DNA of 10,482 bases from Balneolales bacterium (GTDB lineage Bacteria; Bacteroidota; Rhodothermia; Balneolales; Natronogracilivirgulaceae), in assembly GCA_007127695.1 (NCBI GenBank), contig SKYW01000027.1, positions 1 through 10,482 of the forward strand. Direction: 5' to 3'. Position 1 is the stretch's first letter. The number at the start of each line of letters is the position of its first letter. The position numbers and the translations under genes were made by a program. Under the pieces are notes generated by a model that saw only the letters and a program-made list of their open reading frames with translations, was not told the DNA's origin and ran no database searches. Positions 1-6,891 of the stretch are shown here, in pieces.

Positions 1-209
1 GACATAAACAGCTCTTTCAGGAAGAAAAGGATCAGTGTAATCCCCTTCCAGACACGACGGGTGTAGTTGCTTTGATCGATGGCCGGACCGACCACCACCA
101 GGACGAGGTAGCCCAGCACCAGGCCGACAAGCAGGTTCCCGAAAGAGAACGTCGCCGTTACGGCGGTCCAGATCAGTGCCAGGATGATATGGAATAGGAA
201 AATTTTCAT
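1..209 (-). CDS. mrpE: Na+/H+ antiporter subunit MrpE (MnhE), 5' part only
   Basis: This is the first 69 codons of the MrpE subunit of the Mrp cation/proton antiporter; the rest lies beyond the left edge of the window. MrpE is a small membrane subunit of the complex and lacks the ion-channel helices of MrpA and MrpD. The ATG at 209-207 overlaps the mrpD stop codon as ATGA, so translation is probably coupled. The visible product starts MKIFLFHIILALIWTAVTA and has two hydrophobic segments (about residues 3-20 and 25-43). A loop follows with an Arg pair at 51-52, then a third hydrophobic stretch ending KELFM (65-69), which resembles the usual MrpE KEL motif. The subunit call rests on these motifs and on its place directly after mrpD. 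It is the last of the seven subunits in this operon, whereas in Bacillus it sits between D and F. Confidence 0.88.
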   Translation of the reverse strand, partial: MKIFLFHIILALIWTAVTATFSFGNLLVGLVLGYLVLVVVGPAIDQSNYTRRVWKGITLILFFLKELFM

Positions 210-1723
210 TGCGGTCCCAATACGGCTTCAATGTAAACGGATGGATCGAGAAGCTGCTCGGCAGCGGTCATGCACAGTTCGAGCAGCGGCTGGGCATAGA
301 GTCCGACCGCGATAATCAACCCGGCAATGATCATAACCGGGATCATGAGAATATACAATTTACCGGCACCGAAAAGCGGTATTTTGCCAAAATGCTCGGG
401 TGTTTCCTCGGGGACGGTCCCCCAGAAAGCCGACAGCCAGATCTTGGTCATGGAGAACAGGGTCAGCAGTCCAACCAGGATGGCCACACCGGTGATCACG
501 TACTGCTCTATGGAAAGGCCCGCTTTCACCAGGCTCAGCTTTGCCCAAAAGCCGGAAAGCGGCGGGAATCCGGCCAGTGCGAACGCGGAAATCAGGAACA
601 GCACGGCCAGGAAGGGATAGTGTTTGTAGAGACCGCCCATCTTTTTCAGCTCAAAAGTACCGAGCAGGCGTTGCGCAATGCCGCTTATGAGGAACAGATT
701 GGATTTCGCCAGGATGTTGTGCAGTACGTAGAAAATGGCTCCCATGATCCCCATGGCGGTATTAAATGCCAGTCCCATGATCATGTAGCCGATCTGGCTC
801 ACGATGTGGAACGACAGGATCTTGCGGAATTCCATGTGCGAGGCCGCGCCAAGTACGCCGATGACCATGGTGAAGCCGCCCACCCAGAGCAGGATCGTGT
901 GCAGGTACTCATTGTGGGTGCTGTCCTGGGTGAAGAGCAGCGTGAATACGCGGATCAGCGCATAAACCCCGACCTTGGTAAGCAGTCCGCCAAAAATTGC
1001 GGAGATCGCCACCGGCGGCGTGTGATAGGAAGCCGGGAGCCAGAAAAACAGCGGGAATACCGCGGCTTTGATACCGAAGGAGACCATAAACAGCATGGCC
1101 GTGGTGGTGACCAGGCCGGTGTTCTCAACCATGGGCAGCCGCACCGCAAGATCAGCCATGTTCAGCGTACCGGTCATCCCGTAAAGCATGGCCACGCCAA
1201 AAAGGAAGATCAGCGATGAGAACAAATTGATGAAAACGTACTTGAGCGCTCCCTGAAGCTGGTTCTTGCTGTTGCCAAGTGCCAGCAGGATGAAGCTGGC
1301 GATCAGCATCACCTCAAACCATACATACAGGTTGAAGATATCACCCGTGAGGAAGCTTCCGTTCACGCCCATTATCAGGATGTGGAGCAGCGGATAATAG
1401 CCGAAACGCTCCCGTTCCTTGTCTATGTCATACAAGGAATAGATCCCGATCACCACACCCATGATGGCTGATATGCCAAGCATCAGCATCGTCAGCATAT
1501 CGGCAACCAGTGTGATGCCGAAGGGCGCTGCCCAGGTGCCCAGCTGAAGCACCTGGATGCCATCCGTGTATACGTCACGGAACAGTATCATGACCGATCC
1601 CAGCAAAGCGGCCATACCGAGTATGCCGAACCACCGCTGAAGGACGGAGGACTTCCGGAACAGCAGCGCCAGCGTGGCGGTGATCAGGGGAATCGCGACA
1701 GGCAGTACAAGCATTCCGTTCAT
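206..1723 (-). CDS. mrpD: Na+/H+ antiporter subunit MrpD (MnhD)
   Basis: This 505-residue polytopic membrane protein is one of the two large antiporter-like subunits of the Mrp complex and is homologous to complex I NuoM/NuoN. It carries one of the proposed proton-translocation paths. The Proton_antipo_M core spans about residues 120-420. Expected charged residues are present: E137 in YVWFEVMLIASF, which falls at the same number as the essential Glu of Bacillus MrpD; K219 in FGIKAAVFPLFFWLP; K250 in LLTKVGVYAL; and the H335-N336-K340 cluster. Its length matches the family (about 490-510). The start is supported by GGAGGGG at 1734-1728, four bases before the ATG. The gene overlaps mrpC by 4 bp upstream and mrpE by 4 bp downstream, consistent with translational coupling. 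MrpD can be confused with NuoN/NuoM, but the flanking subunits decide the matter. Confidence 0.96.
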   Translation of the reverse strand: MNGMLVLPVAIPLITATLALLFRKSSVLQRWFGILGMAALLGSVMILFRDVYTDGIQVLQLGTWAAPFGITLVADMLTMLMLGISAIMGVVIGIYSLYDIDKERERFGYYPLLHILIMGVNGSFLTGDIFNLYVWFEVMLIASFILLALGNSKNQLQGALKYVFINLFSSLIFLFGVAMLYGMTGTLNMADLAVRLPMVENTGLVTTTAMLFMVSFGIKAAVFPLFFWLPASYHTPPVAISAIFGGLLTKVGVYALIRVFTLLFTQDSTHNEYLHTILLWVGGFTMVIGVLGAASHMEFRKILSFHIVSQIGYMIMGLAFNTAMGIMGAIFYVLHNILAKSNLFLISGIAQRLLGTFELKKMGGLYKHYPFLAVLFLISAFALAGFPPLSGFWAKLSLVKAGLSIEQYVITGVAILVGLLTLFSMTKIWLSAFWGTVPEETPEHFGKIPLFGAGKLYILMIPVMIIAGLIIAVGLYAQPLLELCMTAAEQLLDPSVYIEAVLGPQ

Positions 1724-2121
1724 GCGTCCCCTCCTTTCTTGAAGTCGTTCCTGGGGACAATGGCCGCCGATGTATCCTCGGCATCCTCAAGCAGCTCGTC
1801 CTGGTCCACGGTCCCGAGCTCACGGTAGCTGCGGTAAGCGAGAGCCAGGGCAAAGGCGAGAAGGCCAAAGCCGATCACGATGGCGGTGAGAATCAGCGCT
1901 TGCGGAAGCGGATTGGCAAACGGCGCAAGCGGCTCCAGGCTACCCGCCTTGATGAGCGGCGGGTTCTCGGTGGATAAGCGTCCAAGCGAGAAGAGCGCCA
2001 GGTTTACGGAGTTGCTTATGAGGATGATGCCGATGATCGTCAGGATCAGACTGCGCCTCAGCAACAGGTAGATGCCTGTGGCGAATATGGCTCCGGCAAT
2101 AATGGGAAGTATCGTATCCAT
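1720..2121 (-). CDS. mrpC: Na+/H+ antiporter subunit MrpC (MnhC)
   Basis: This 133-residue protein is the NuoK-like subunit of the Mrp antiporter, a three-helix membrane protein that packs between the antiporter-like subunits. Hydrophobic segments lie at about residues 4-20, 26-45 and 74-96. The family signature NPLPQALILTAIVIGF is at 70-85; T79 in it corresponds by motif to the functionally important Thr of Bacillus MrpC. A soluble, strongly acidic tail (about 104-133, with DQDELLEDAED) extends beyond the last helix; such tails vary in the family. No good Shine-Dalgarno sequence lies immediately before the ATG, and a purine-rich GAAGAG is too distant. Coupling to mrpB, whose TAG stop is only 9 bp upstream, is therefore likely. 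The gene ends in a 4-bp overlap with mrpD. Confidence 0.95.
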   Translation of the reverse strand: MDTILPIIAGAIFATGIYLLLRRSLILTIIGIILISNSVNLALFSLGRLSTENPPLIKAGSLEPLAPFANPLPQALILTAIVIGFGLLAFALALAYRSYRELGTVDQDELLEDAEDTSAAIVPRNDFKKGGDA

Positions 2122-2130
2122 AAAAACAGA

Positions 2131-2541
2131 CTACTCTTCTTCGAGTGAAAAAATGACGGTGACAATGAAACCGACCACACACAGATAGACCCCGATATCA
2201 AACAGCAGGGGTGTACTTAATTTCGTATCAAAAGCCCCCCATTCAATGAAAAGCCATTTACCGGTCAGGAACGGCTCTGCCACAAACATGGGGATCAACC
2301 CGCTCACAACGAGGCTGAGCAGGCCGATAGCGATCAGTGTAATCGGGTGGACGCGCAGCACCTTGCGCGACGCTTCAGTACCGAACGCAATGGCGTAAAG
2401 TGTAAACGCACCGGCGCCAACCAGGCCGCCGATGAATCCGCCTCCCGGCTCATCGTGTCCGCGGAAGAACAAAAACAGTGAGAACAAGACCAGAACACCG
2501 ATCATCAATCGTGTGGCCGTATGCAGAATCAGGCTTTTCAT
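2131..2541 (-). CDS. mrpB: Na+/H+ antiporter subunit MrpB (MnhB)
   Basis: This 136-residue integral membrane subunit of the Mrp antiporter has four hydrophobic segments (about 10-26, 35-53, 67-85 and 110-131). The MnhB-family signature GHDEPGGGFIGGLVGAGA is at 28-45, and the second signature STPLLFDIGVYLCVVG is at 109-124. A separate MrpB together with a full-length MrpA marks the seven-subunit, group-1 type of system rather than the type with A and B fused. The start ATG overlaps the mrpA stop by 4 bp and has AAGGAG seven bases upstream. It ends 9 bp before mrpC. Identification is secure from the motifs and neighbours. Confidence 0.96.
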   Translation of the reverse strand: MKSLILHTATRLMIGVLVLFSLFLFFRGHDEPGGGFIGGLVGAGAFTLYAIAFGTEASRKVLRVHPITLIAIGLLSLVVSGLIPMFVAEPFLTGKWLFIEWGAFDTKLSTPLLFDIGVYLCVVGFIVTVIFSLEEE

Positions 2542-4913
2542 GATGATTCTCCTTGTTTGGAAGCGGCACCGGAGGAGGTTCTGCCTCCGGTATTCGTGTC
2601 GGATGATGATCCGAACCGTTTCATTTTGATAAGCGCGTAGACCGCCAGGCCGGCGATGGCAACCACCACGACCTCGCCCATGGTATCGAGCGCCCGGAAG
2701 TCGACCAGGATCACGTTCACGATATTGCGTCCGTGAGCCAGCGGATAACTGGCCTCGGCATAGAATTCCGAGATGAACGCATCAAACGGTGCTGCCGTTG
2801 CGGCAAGGATAAGCAGGGTCATCATTGCCCCCGCTGCCACGGCAATAACGCCGTCCCGGACCCGCGAGGTGGTGCTCCGGAGATCCTTTAACTTGGGCAC
2901 GTGGATCAGCACCAGGACCACCAGGATCACGGTGAGTGTTTCCACCAGCACCTGGGTCATGGCAAGGTCGGCTGCGCCATGCATGAGGTAGATCAGGGCC
3001 AGGCCGAATCCAACCACACCCGCTCCGATGACCATGGTCAGCCGGGAGTGTCCGAATGCAAGCATGATGCCCAGAGCGGTTATAATAGCAATGGAAATCG
3101 CCCATTCCTGGATGAGCACGTTTCCAAAACCGGGATTCCACACAATCCCGGAACGGGTAAGGAATGTGTAGCCAACGGCAATCAGCAGGGTGATAAGGAT
3201 GGTGACGAGGTAGTTGGACATCAGGCCGTTCTGTATGGTACGGGTCTGCCAGCCGGCAAGGCCAAGCATCCCGGCCAGCACTCCATCGTAACCCCTGATC
3301 GGACCCATGGCAAATCCGTTCTGGTACACCTTCATCGGGGCCGACTCCCGCAGGCCATCCCAGAAGCGGTAAACAAGGATACCACCGGCCAATGTCACCA
3401 GACTGAGTATGAGGGGCAGGTTGATGCCGTGCCAGAGCGACAGATAGAAGTCCATCGGAACACCATACACGCTGGATGCCACCGGGACCATCAGCGATTT
3501 GTCGATCAGAAACGGCAGCACGCCGAAGAGCACGCTCAGAACGGCCAGGGAAAGGGGGCCGATCCACATCGAAAGCGGGGCTTCGTGCGCTTTCTTGGGT
3601 GTTTCCACCTTGGTGCCAAGGAAGGGTCGGATGACGACGATGGCCGAAGCCGCCACAATAGCGATGTTTGCCAAGACCGCCAGGGTGATTACCAGCACCG
3701 GCCAGAGCGGCGCCTCGAGGGCGGCCTCGTAGACCAGTTCCTTGGCGATGAATCCGTACAGCGGCGGAATGCCTGCCATGGATATGGCGGCCAGTGCCGC
3801 GGCTGCAAATGAGATGGGCATGAGGGAACGGAGACCGCCAAGCTTTAGAACATCGCGGGTGCCGGCTTCGTGGTCTACGGCGCCGGCGACCATAAAGAGG
3901 GCGCCTTTGTACATGGCGTGGGAGAGGATGTAAACGGAAAGGCCCTTCATCGCCATTTCGGTACCCAATCCGATGAGCATGGTCATGGTTCCAAGCGCCA
4001 TCACGGTTGAGTAGGCCAGGATCTGCTTCATATCCGTGAAGCTGAGCGAGAGCCAGGCGCTGACCAGCAGGGTGAGCAGCCCGAATCCACCCACAAGGAG
4101 CAGCCAGGGTTCCGTGGAACCGAGGACCGGGTTCAGGCGGGCCAGCAGGTACACACCGGCCTTGACCATGGTCGCGGAGTGAAGGTAGGCGCTGACCGGT
4201 GTCGGAGCCGCCATGGCTCCCGGAAGCCAGAAGGAGAAGGGGAACTGGGCCGACTTGGTGAACGCGCCTGCCAGGACCAGGATCAGGATGGCAAGGTAAT
4301 GTGGATTGTTACGGATGATATCGCCTTCATTGAGCAGCGCCGAGACTTCCCAGTGTCCGGATGCAAAGCCCATGAGCACGAGACCGGCCAGCATGGCAAG
4401 TCCGCCTATGCCTGTGACCAGCAGTGCCTGGAGTGCTGCCCTGCGGGAATTTTCCTGCTCGTGGGTAAAACCGATCAGGATGAACGACGTGAAACTGGTC
4501 AGCTCCCAGAAAACGAAAATGCTGATCAGGTTGTCCGCCAAAACAACGCCGAGCATGGATCCCATGAAGAGCAGGATAGCACAGTAGAACCTTGGCAGGT
4601 AGGCATCCCCGGCAAGATACCCGCTTCCGTAAAGTACGATGAAGGTACCGATACCGGTAATGATCATCCCGAACATTAGACTGAGACCGTCGAGGTAGAA
4701 CGCAAGGTTCACCTCAAACAGGGCCATCGAGACCCATGTAGTGGACTGCTGCACTACGTTGCCTGCGGCGATATGCGGCAGCCAGGATGCCAGATAGAGA
4801 AAACTGCCAAAAGGCAGCAGCGCAAGCACCCATCCCGATTTTTCCTTGAAAAGCTTATAGATCCAGGGGGATATCAGGGCGACGATAAAAATCAGGGCTA
4901 CTACGGTCAGCAT
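2538..4913 (-). CDS. mrpA: Na+/H+ antiporter subunit MrpA (MnhA)
   Basis: This 791-residue protein is the largest Mrp subunit. It has an N-terminal NuoL-like antiporter module (about 1-440), extra helices, and a C-terminal MnhB/MbhD/MbhE-like region (about 570-765). Visible functional residues include E137 in FWELTSFTSF (the counterpart of the essential Glu of Bacillus MrpA), K220 in FTKSAQFPFSFWLPG, H245 and K251 in YLHSATMVKAGVYL, K336 in SHAMYKGALF and K391 in GFIAKELVYE. The C-terminal half has E658 in AADLAMTQVLVETL and E747 in VDFRALDTMGEV, both typical of MrpA and not of NuoL. A hydrophilic Ser/Gly-rich tail ends the protein. The start is fixed by GGGAGG at 4924-4919, five bases before the ATG. 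Unlike the other junctions, mrpA is separated from mrpG by 141 bp. It overlaps mrpB by 4 bp. Its length is typical of full MrpA (about 770-800). Confidence 0.97.
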   Translation of the reverse strand: MLTVVALIFIVALISPWIYKLFKEKSGWVLALLPFGSFLYLASWLPHIAAGNVVQQSTTWVSMALFEVNLAFYLDGLSLMFGMIITGIGTFIVLYGSGYLAGDAYLPRFYCAILLFMGSMLGVVLADNLISIFVFWELTSFTSFILIGFTHEQENSRRAALQALLVTGIGGLAMLAGLVLMGFASGHWEVSALLNEGDIIRNNPHYLAILILVLAGAFTKSAQFPFSFWLPGAMAAPTPVSAYLHSATMVKAGVYLLARLNPVLGSTEPWLLLVGGFGLLTLLVSAWLSLSFTDMKQILAYSTVMALGTMTMLIGLGTEMAMKGLSVYILSHAMYKGALFMVAGAVDHEAGTRDVLKLGGLRSLMPISFAAAALAAISMAGIPPLYGFIAKELVYEAALEAPLWPVLVITLAVLANIAIVAASAIVVIRPFLGTKVETPKKAHEAPLSMWIGPLSLAVLSVLFGVLPFLIDKSLMVPVASSVYGVPMDFYLSLWHGINLPLILSLVTLAGGILVYRFWDGLRESAPMKVYQNGFAMGPIRGYDGVLAGMLGLAGWQTRTIQNGLMSNYLVTILITLLIAVGYTFLTRSGIVWNPGFGNVLIQEWAISIAIITALGIMLAFGHSRLTMVIGAGVVGFGLALIYLMHGAADLAMTQVLVETLTVILVVLVLIHVPKLKDLRSTTSRVRDGVIAVAAGAMMTLLILAATAAPFDAFISEFYAEASYPLAHGRNIVNVILVDFRALDTMGEVVVVAIAGLAVYALIKMKRFGSSSDTNTGGRTSSGAASKQGESS

Positions 4914-5054
4914 AAAAGCCTCCCGCCGTATCCGACTGTCTCGTCACCGGGGTGTCCCGATCTGAAAAAATTAGTTGAAACGTTCATATTCCAGGATTTT
5001 GAACGATTTGTAATCTGTGATACAGGTTGTGCTTCCACATGGATGCACGAAAAT
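4914..5054 (-). other. 141-bp mrpG-mrpA intergenic gap with a dyad
   Basis: This is the only sizeable gap inside the mrp operon. It contains a perfect 6-bp inverted repeat, CGTTCA at 4981-4986 and TGAACG at 5000-5005 (13-bp spacer), in an AT-rich stretch, followed on the minus strand by an AT-rich run and then by the strong mrpA ribosome binding site. A 51-codon minus-strand open frame (5062-4907) also crosses the whole gap. I recognise no conserved protein in it. The gap could hold an internal promoter, an RNA processing site or a regulator site for mrpA; the sequence alone does not decide. Confidence 0.45.
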
Positions 5055-5429
5055 TCAATCATCTTTCGGCAGCTTACCGGCCTGATGTCCGGGCGTCCCC
5101 GACCGCTCATAATAGGTCTTCAGGTCATCGACAATAGTCCCTTTCCAGAACTCCACCCCGCTCTTGTAGGCGGCGCGGCCGATGGTATGCGCCGCTACCG
5201 GAGCCGTCATCAGAATGAAGATGATGGTGGCAAGGGCACGGGAAATGATCCCGATCTCCCCATAGGTGAAAGCAACGGCCAGGAGAATGAGACCTGCCCC
5301 AAGGGTACCGGCTTTTGTGGATGCGTGCATTCTCATCAGGATATCCGGCAGGCGCAGTATGCCGACGGAGGCGACAAGTACGAAAAAGCCACCTGAAATC
5401 AACAGTATCCCGGCAATGATCTCAGCCAT
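5055..5429 (-). CDS. mrpG: Na+/H+ antiporter subunit MrpG (MnhG)
   Basis: This 124-residue small membrane subunit of the Mrp antiporter has three hydrophobic segments (about 5-25, 42-57 and 62-82). The family hallmark GILRLPDILMRMHASTKAGT is at 23-42 and closely matches the PhaG/MnhG pattern of Arg-Leu/Phe-Pro-Asp followed by RMHAxTKAGTLG. A polar C-terminal tail follows (about 88-124). The start is well supported by GGAGGG at 5440-5435, five bases upstream. This site lies inside the end of mrpF, and the two genes overlap by 8 bp, which suggests coupled translation. Length and order (F then G) are normal for the family. The gene is followed by an unusual 141-bp gap before mrpA. Confidence 0.95.
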   Translation of the reverse strand: MAEIIAGILLISGGFFVLVASVGILRLPDILMRMHASTKAGTLGAGLILLAVAFTYGEIGIISRALATIIFILMTAPVAAHTIGRAAYKSGVEFWKGTIVDDLKTYYERSGTPGHQAGKLPKDD

Positions 5430-5718
5430 GAGTGCCCTCCTTTTCGTGTTTTTCAGCCCTTACGAAAACAAAGCGGGCAAAAGCGATGGTACCCAGAAAA
5501 GCGACCAGCGCAAGCACGATGGCCACATCAAGGTAAACCGGGTGTCCGGATGAAATAGCGTATGTTGCGATCAGGCTGATGACCACAAATGCGATCAGAT
5601 CCAGGGCCACAACCCGGTCGGGAAGGCTTGGACCGATGATCACCCTGACGAGAGATATCAGGAGTGAAAGGCTCAGCAGGACATACACAATAGTAATTGC
5701 CAGCGAAAAAAAGTCCAT
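5422..5718 (-). CDS. mrpF: Na+/H+ antiporter subunit MrpF (MnhF)
   Basis: This is the first gene of the mrp operon. From the ATG at 5718 it encodes 98 residues, a normal MrpF length (about 90-100), with three hydrophobic segments at about 2-24, 35-53 and 60-80. The family motif GPSLPDRVVALDLIA is at 28-42, with the conserved Asp residues of the PDRxxALD pattern. The reading frame stays open to a TTG at 5799. The extra 27 residues are rich in Arg and aromatics, do not resemble MrpF, and cover the likely promoter, so the ATG is preferred. No clear Shine-Dalgarno sequence precedes this ATG, in contrast to the next genes. It overlaps mrpG by 8 bp. In Na+/H+ antiporters of this type MrpF is a small structural subunit of the assembled membrane complex. 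Confidence 0.93.
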   Translation of the reverse strand: MDFFSLAITIVYVLLSLSLLISLVRVIIGPSLPDRVVALDLIAFVVISLIATYAISSGHPVYLDVAIVLALVAFLGTIAFARFVFVRAEKHEKEGTHG

Positions 5719-5968
5719 TTCGATAATTGTATAAAATCTGTGACGAATAGGGAAAATATCAAATAAATTCGTCAACCTCCGGTCGATTGAACGTGACAAT
5801 ATAATAATATGCCGGATTTGCTACAAAAAAATAGGAACTCAGGACACCCGTGCCACCATTCCACTGATGCCGCGCTATCACTGCGGAGTCTCGTATGGAA
5901 ATAATCCGAAAAATCGTATAATGGCAAAACGTATTATTGTGTCTTTCCTCCTATTCAATCGATACAGA
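5719..5968. other. Divergent intergenic region between the mrp operon and proline dehydrogenase
   Basis: This region should hold the promoters for both directions. It is AT-rich around 5721-5830 (ATATAATAATAT near 5799-5810). On the plus strand a TATAAT at 5917-5922 is a possible -10 element for the proline dehydrogenase gene, but no good -35 element lies at the proper distance. The proline dehydrogenase frame is open back to an ATG at 5867. Its codons before 5969 are AT-richer than the body of the gene and encode no conserved sequence, so I treat this stretch as leader. Confidence 0.5.
5798..5826 (-). promoter_or_regulatory. Candidate promoter for the mrp operon
   Basis: Reading the minus strand, TTGTAG (5826-5821) and TATATT (5803-5798) are separated by 17 bp. 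This is a sigma-70-like layout with 3 of 6 and 5 of 6 consensus matches. Transcription would start near 5790 and leave a leader of about 70 bases before the mrpF ATG at 5718. Position and spacing are favourable, but the region is AT-rich and such matches arise by chance. Confidence 0.33.
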
Positions 5969-6820
5969 ATGCAACTGCCATTTTTTTTAGCTAAGAGATT
6001 TGTTGCCGGAGAGGATTTTCCCCAGGCGGCACCCAAAGTGAGGGAGCTGAACGAAAAAGGGATTTCAGTTACGCTGGATTTGCTGGGTGAGAATGTAACG
6101 GACCGGGAAACGGCTGACGCCACAACCACGGAATACTGTGAACTGCTGGATGGAATCCATGAGCAGAAGCTGGATGCCACCATCTCCATAAAGCTGACCA
6201 TGCTCGGACTCGATATCGATACCGAATATTGCCGTCAGAACCTCTTCATCCTGCTGGACAAGGCGCGGGAGCGGGACCAGTTTGTGCGCATCGACATGGA
6301 GGGATCGGATTACACCCAGCGCACATTGGATCTTTTCTTTGATGCCAGGAATAAGTACGGCCGGCATGTGGGCATTGTCATCCAGGCCTACCTCTACCGA
6401 AGCCGGGAGGACATCGCAGCGCTCGTTCAGGACAATGCCGATGTACGCCTTTGCAAAGGCGCATATAACGAGCCGCCTTCACTTGCTTACAAAAACATGG
6501 CGGATATCCGTGCGGTATTCAAGGAATACGCGACAGAATTGATCAAGGGGACCGATTTCACCCGCATCGCGACGCATGATGACCATCTCATCGAATGGAC
6601 GAAGCGATTTGCCGAAGAAAACGAGATCCCAAAGGAAAAGTTCGAGTTCCAGCTGCTGTACGGGTTGCGCCTGAGTACCTGCGAGGACCTGGTGGAAGAG
6701 GGATACCGGGTCCGAGTTTATGTCCCCTATGGCACCATGTGGCTGCCCTATTTTTCACGGCGCCTGCGGGAGCGGAAAGAGAACATCTGGTTTATCCTCT
6801 CCAATATGTTCCGGAAATAA
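5969..6820 (+). CDS. Proline dehydrogenase (FAD-dependent, monofunctional)
   Basis: This enzyme oxidises L-proline to delta-1-pyrroline-5-carboxylate with FAD and passes electrons to the respiratory quinone pool; it is the first step of proline catabolism. From the ATG at 5969 it has 283 residues forming one ProDH beta/alpha barrel, close to the Thermus and Bacillus monofunctional enzymes (about 300). Motifs in order are FVAGE (11-15), TLDLLGE (35-41), SIKLTMLGLD (73-82), VRIDMEGS (106-113), QAYLYRS (139-145), RLCKGAYNEP (160-169), ATHD (201-204), EFQLLYG (226-232), YVPYG (251-255) and FSRRLRERKEN (262-272). The last holds the Arg pair that binds the proline carboxylate. In-frame ATGs also occur at 5867 and 5921, and none has a clear Shine-Dalgarno sequence. 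I chose 5969 because conserved sequence begins there, codon use changes there, and a TATAAT overlaps the 5921 ATG. The partner P5C dehydrogenase is not in this window. Confidence 0.93.
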   Translation: MQLPFFLAKRFVAGEDFPQAAPKVRELNEKGISVTLDLLGENVTDRETADATTTEYCELLDGIHEQKLDATISIKLTMLGLDIDTEYCRQNLFILLDKARERDQFVRIDMEGSDYTQRTLDLFFDARNKYGRHVGIVIQAYLYRSREDIAALVQDNADVRLCKGAYNEPPSLAYKNMADIRAVFKEYATELIKGTDFTRIATHDDHLIEWTKRFAEENEIPKEKFEFQLLYGLRLSTCEDLVEEGYRVRVYVPYGTMWLPYFSRRLRERKENIWFILSNMFRK

Positions 6821-6824
6821 CCCT

Positions 6825-6858
6825 CCCGGCAAGCTTTTTTATCGTGCCTTTTGCCGGG
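6825..6858. terminator. Hairpin between convergent genes, possible bidirectional terminator
   Basis: CCCGGCAA (6825-6832) and TTGCCGGG (6851-6858) form a perfect 8-bp stem with an 18-base loop, placed just after the proline dehydrogenase stop and before the 3' end of the convergent porin-like gene. The T-run (6835-6840) is inside the loop, not after the stem on either strand, so it is not a textbook intrinsic terminator. It may act as a transcript-end stabiliser. Confidence 0.45.
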
Positions 6859-6891
6859 GCGGGCGCTTCCGGAACATGATCAGTCCGTGGA

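Noticed and set aside
209..1219. Long plus-strand open frame (336 codons) opposite mrpD
   Set aside because: Its product is rich in Gln, Glu, His and Arg with no domain, and it is antisense to a highly conserved membrane protein. It is a shadow of mrpD codon bias.
2901..3812. Plus-strand open frame of 303 codons opposite mrpA
   Set aside because: Low-complexity His/Gln/Asp-rich product antisense to mrpA, with no start signal; a shadow frame.
1..5718. Possibility that the operon is a complex I or membrane-bound hydrogenase module
   Set aside because: MrpB, MrpE, MrpF and MrpG signatures are all present and there are no hydrogenase or NADH dehydrogenase catalytic subunits among the genes, so an Mrp antiporter is the better call.
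5719..5799. N-terminal extension of MrpF from a TTG at 5799
   Set aside because: The extra 27 residues do not resemble MrpF, and the ATG at 5718 gives a normal family length.
5867..5968. N-terminal extension of proline dehydrogenase from the ATG at 5867
   Set aside because: Not excluded, but the codons are AT-richer than the gene, the residues look unconserved, and no ribosome binding site precedes it. Conserved sequence starts at about 5969.
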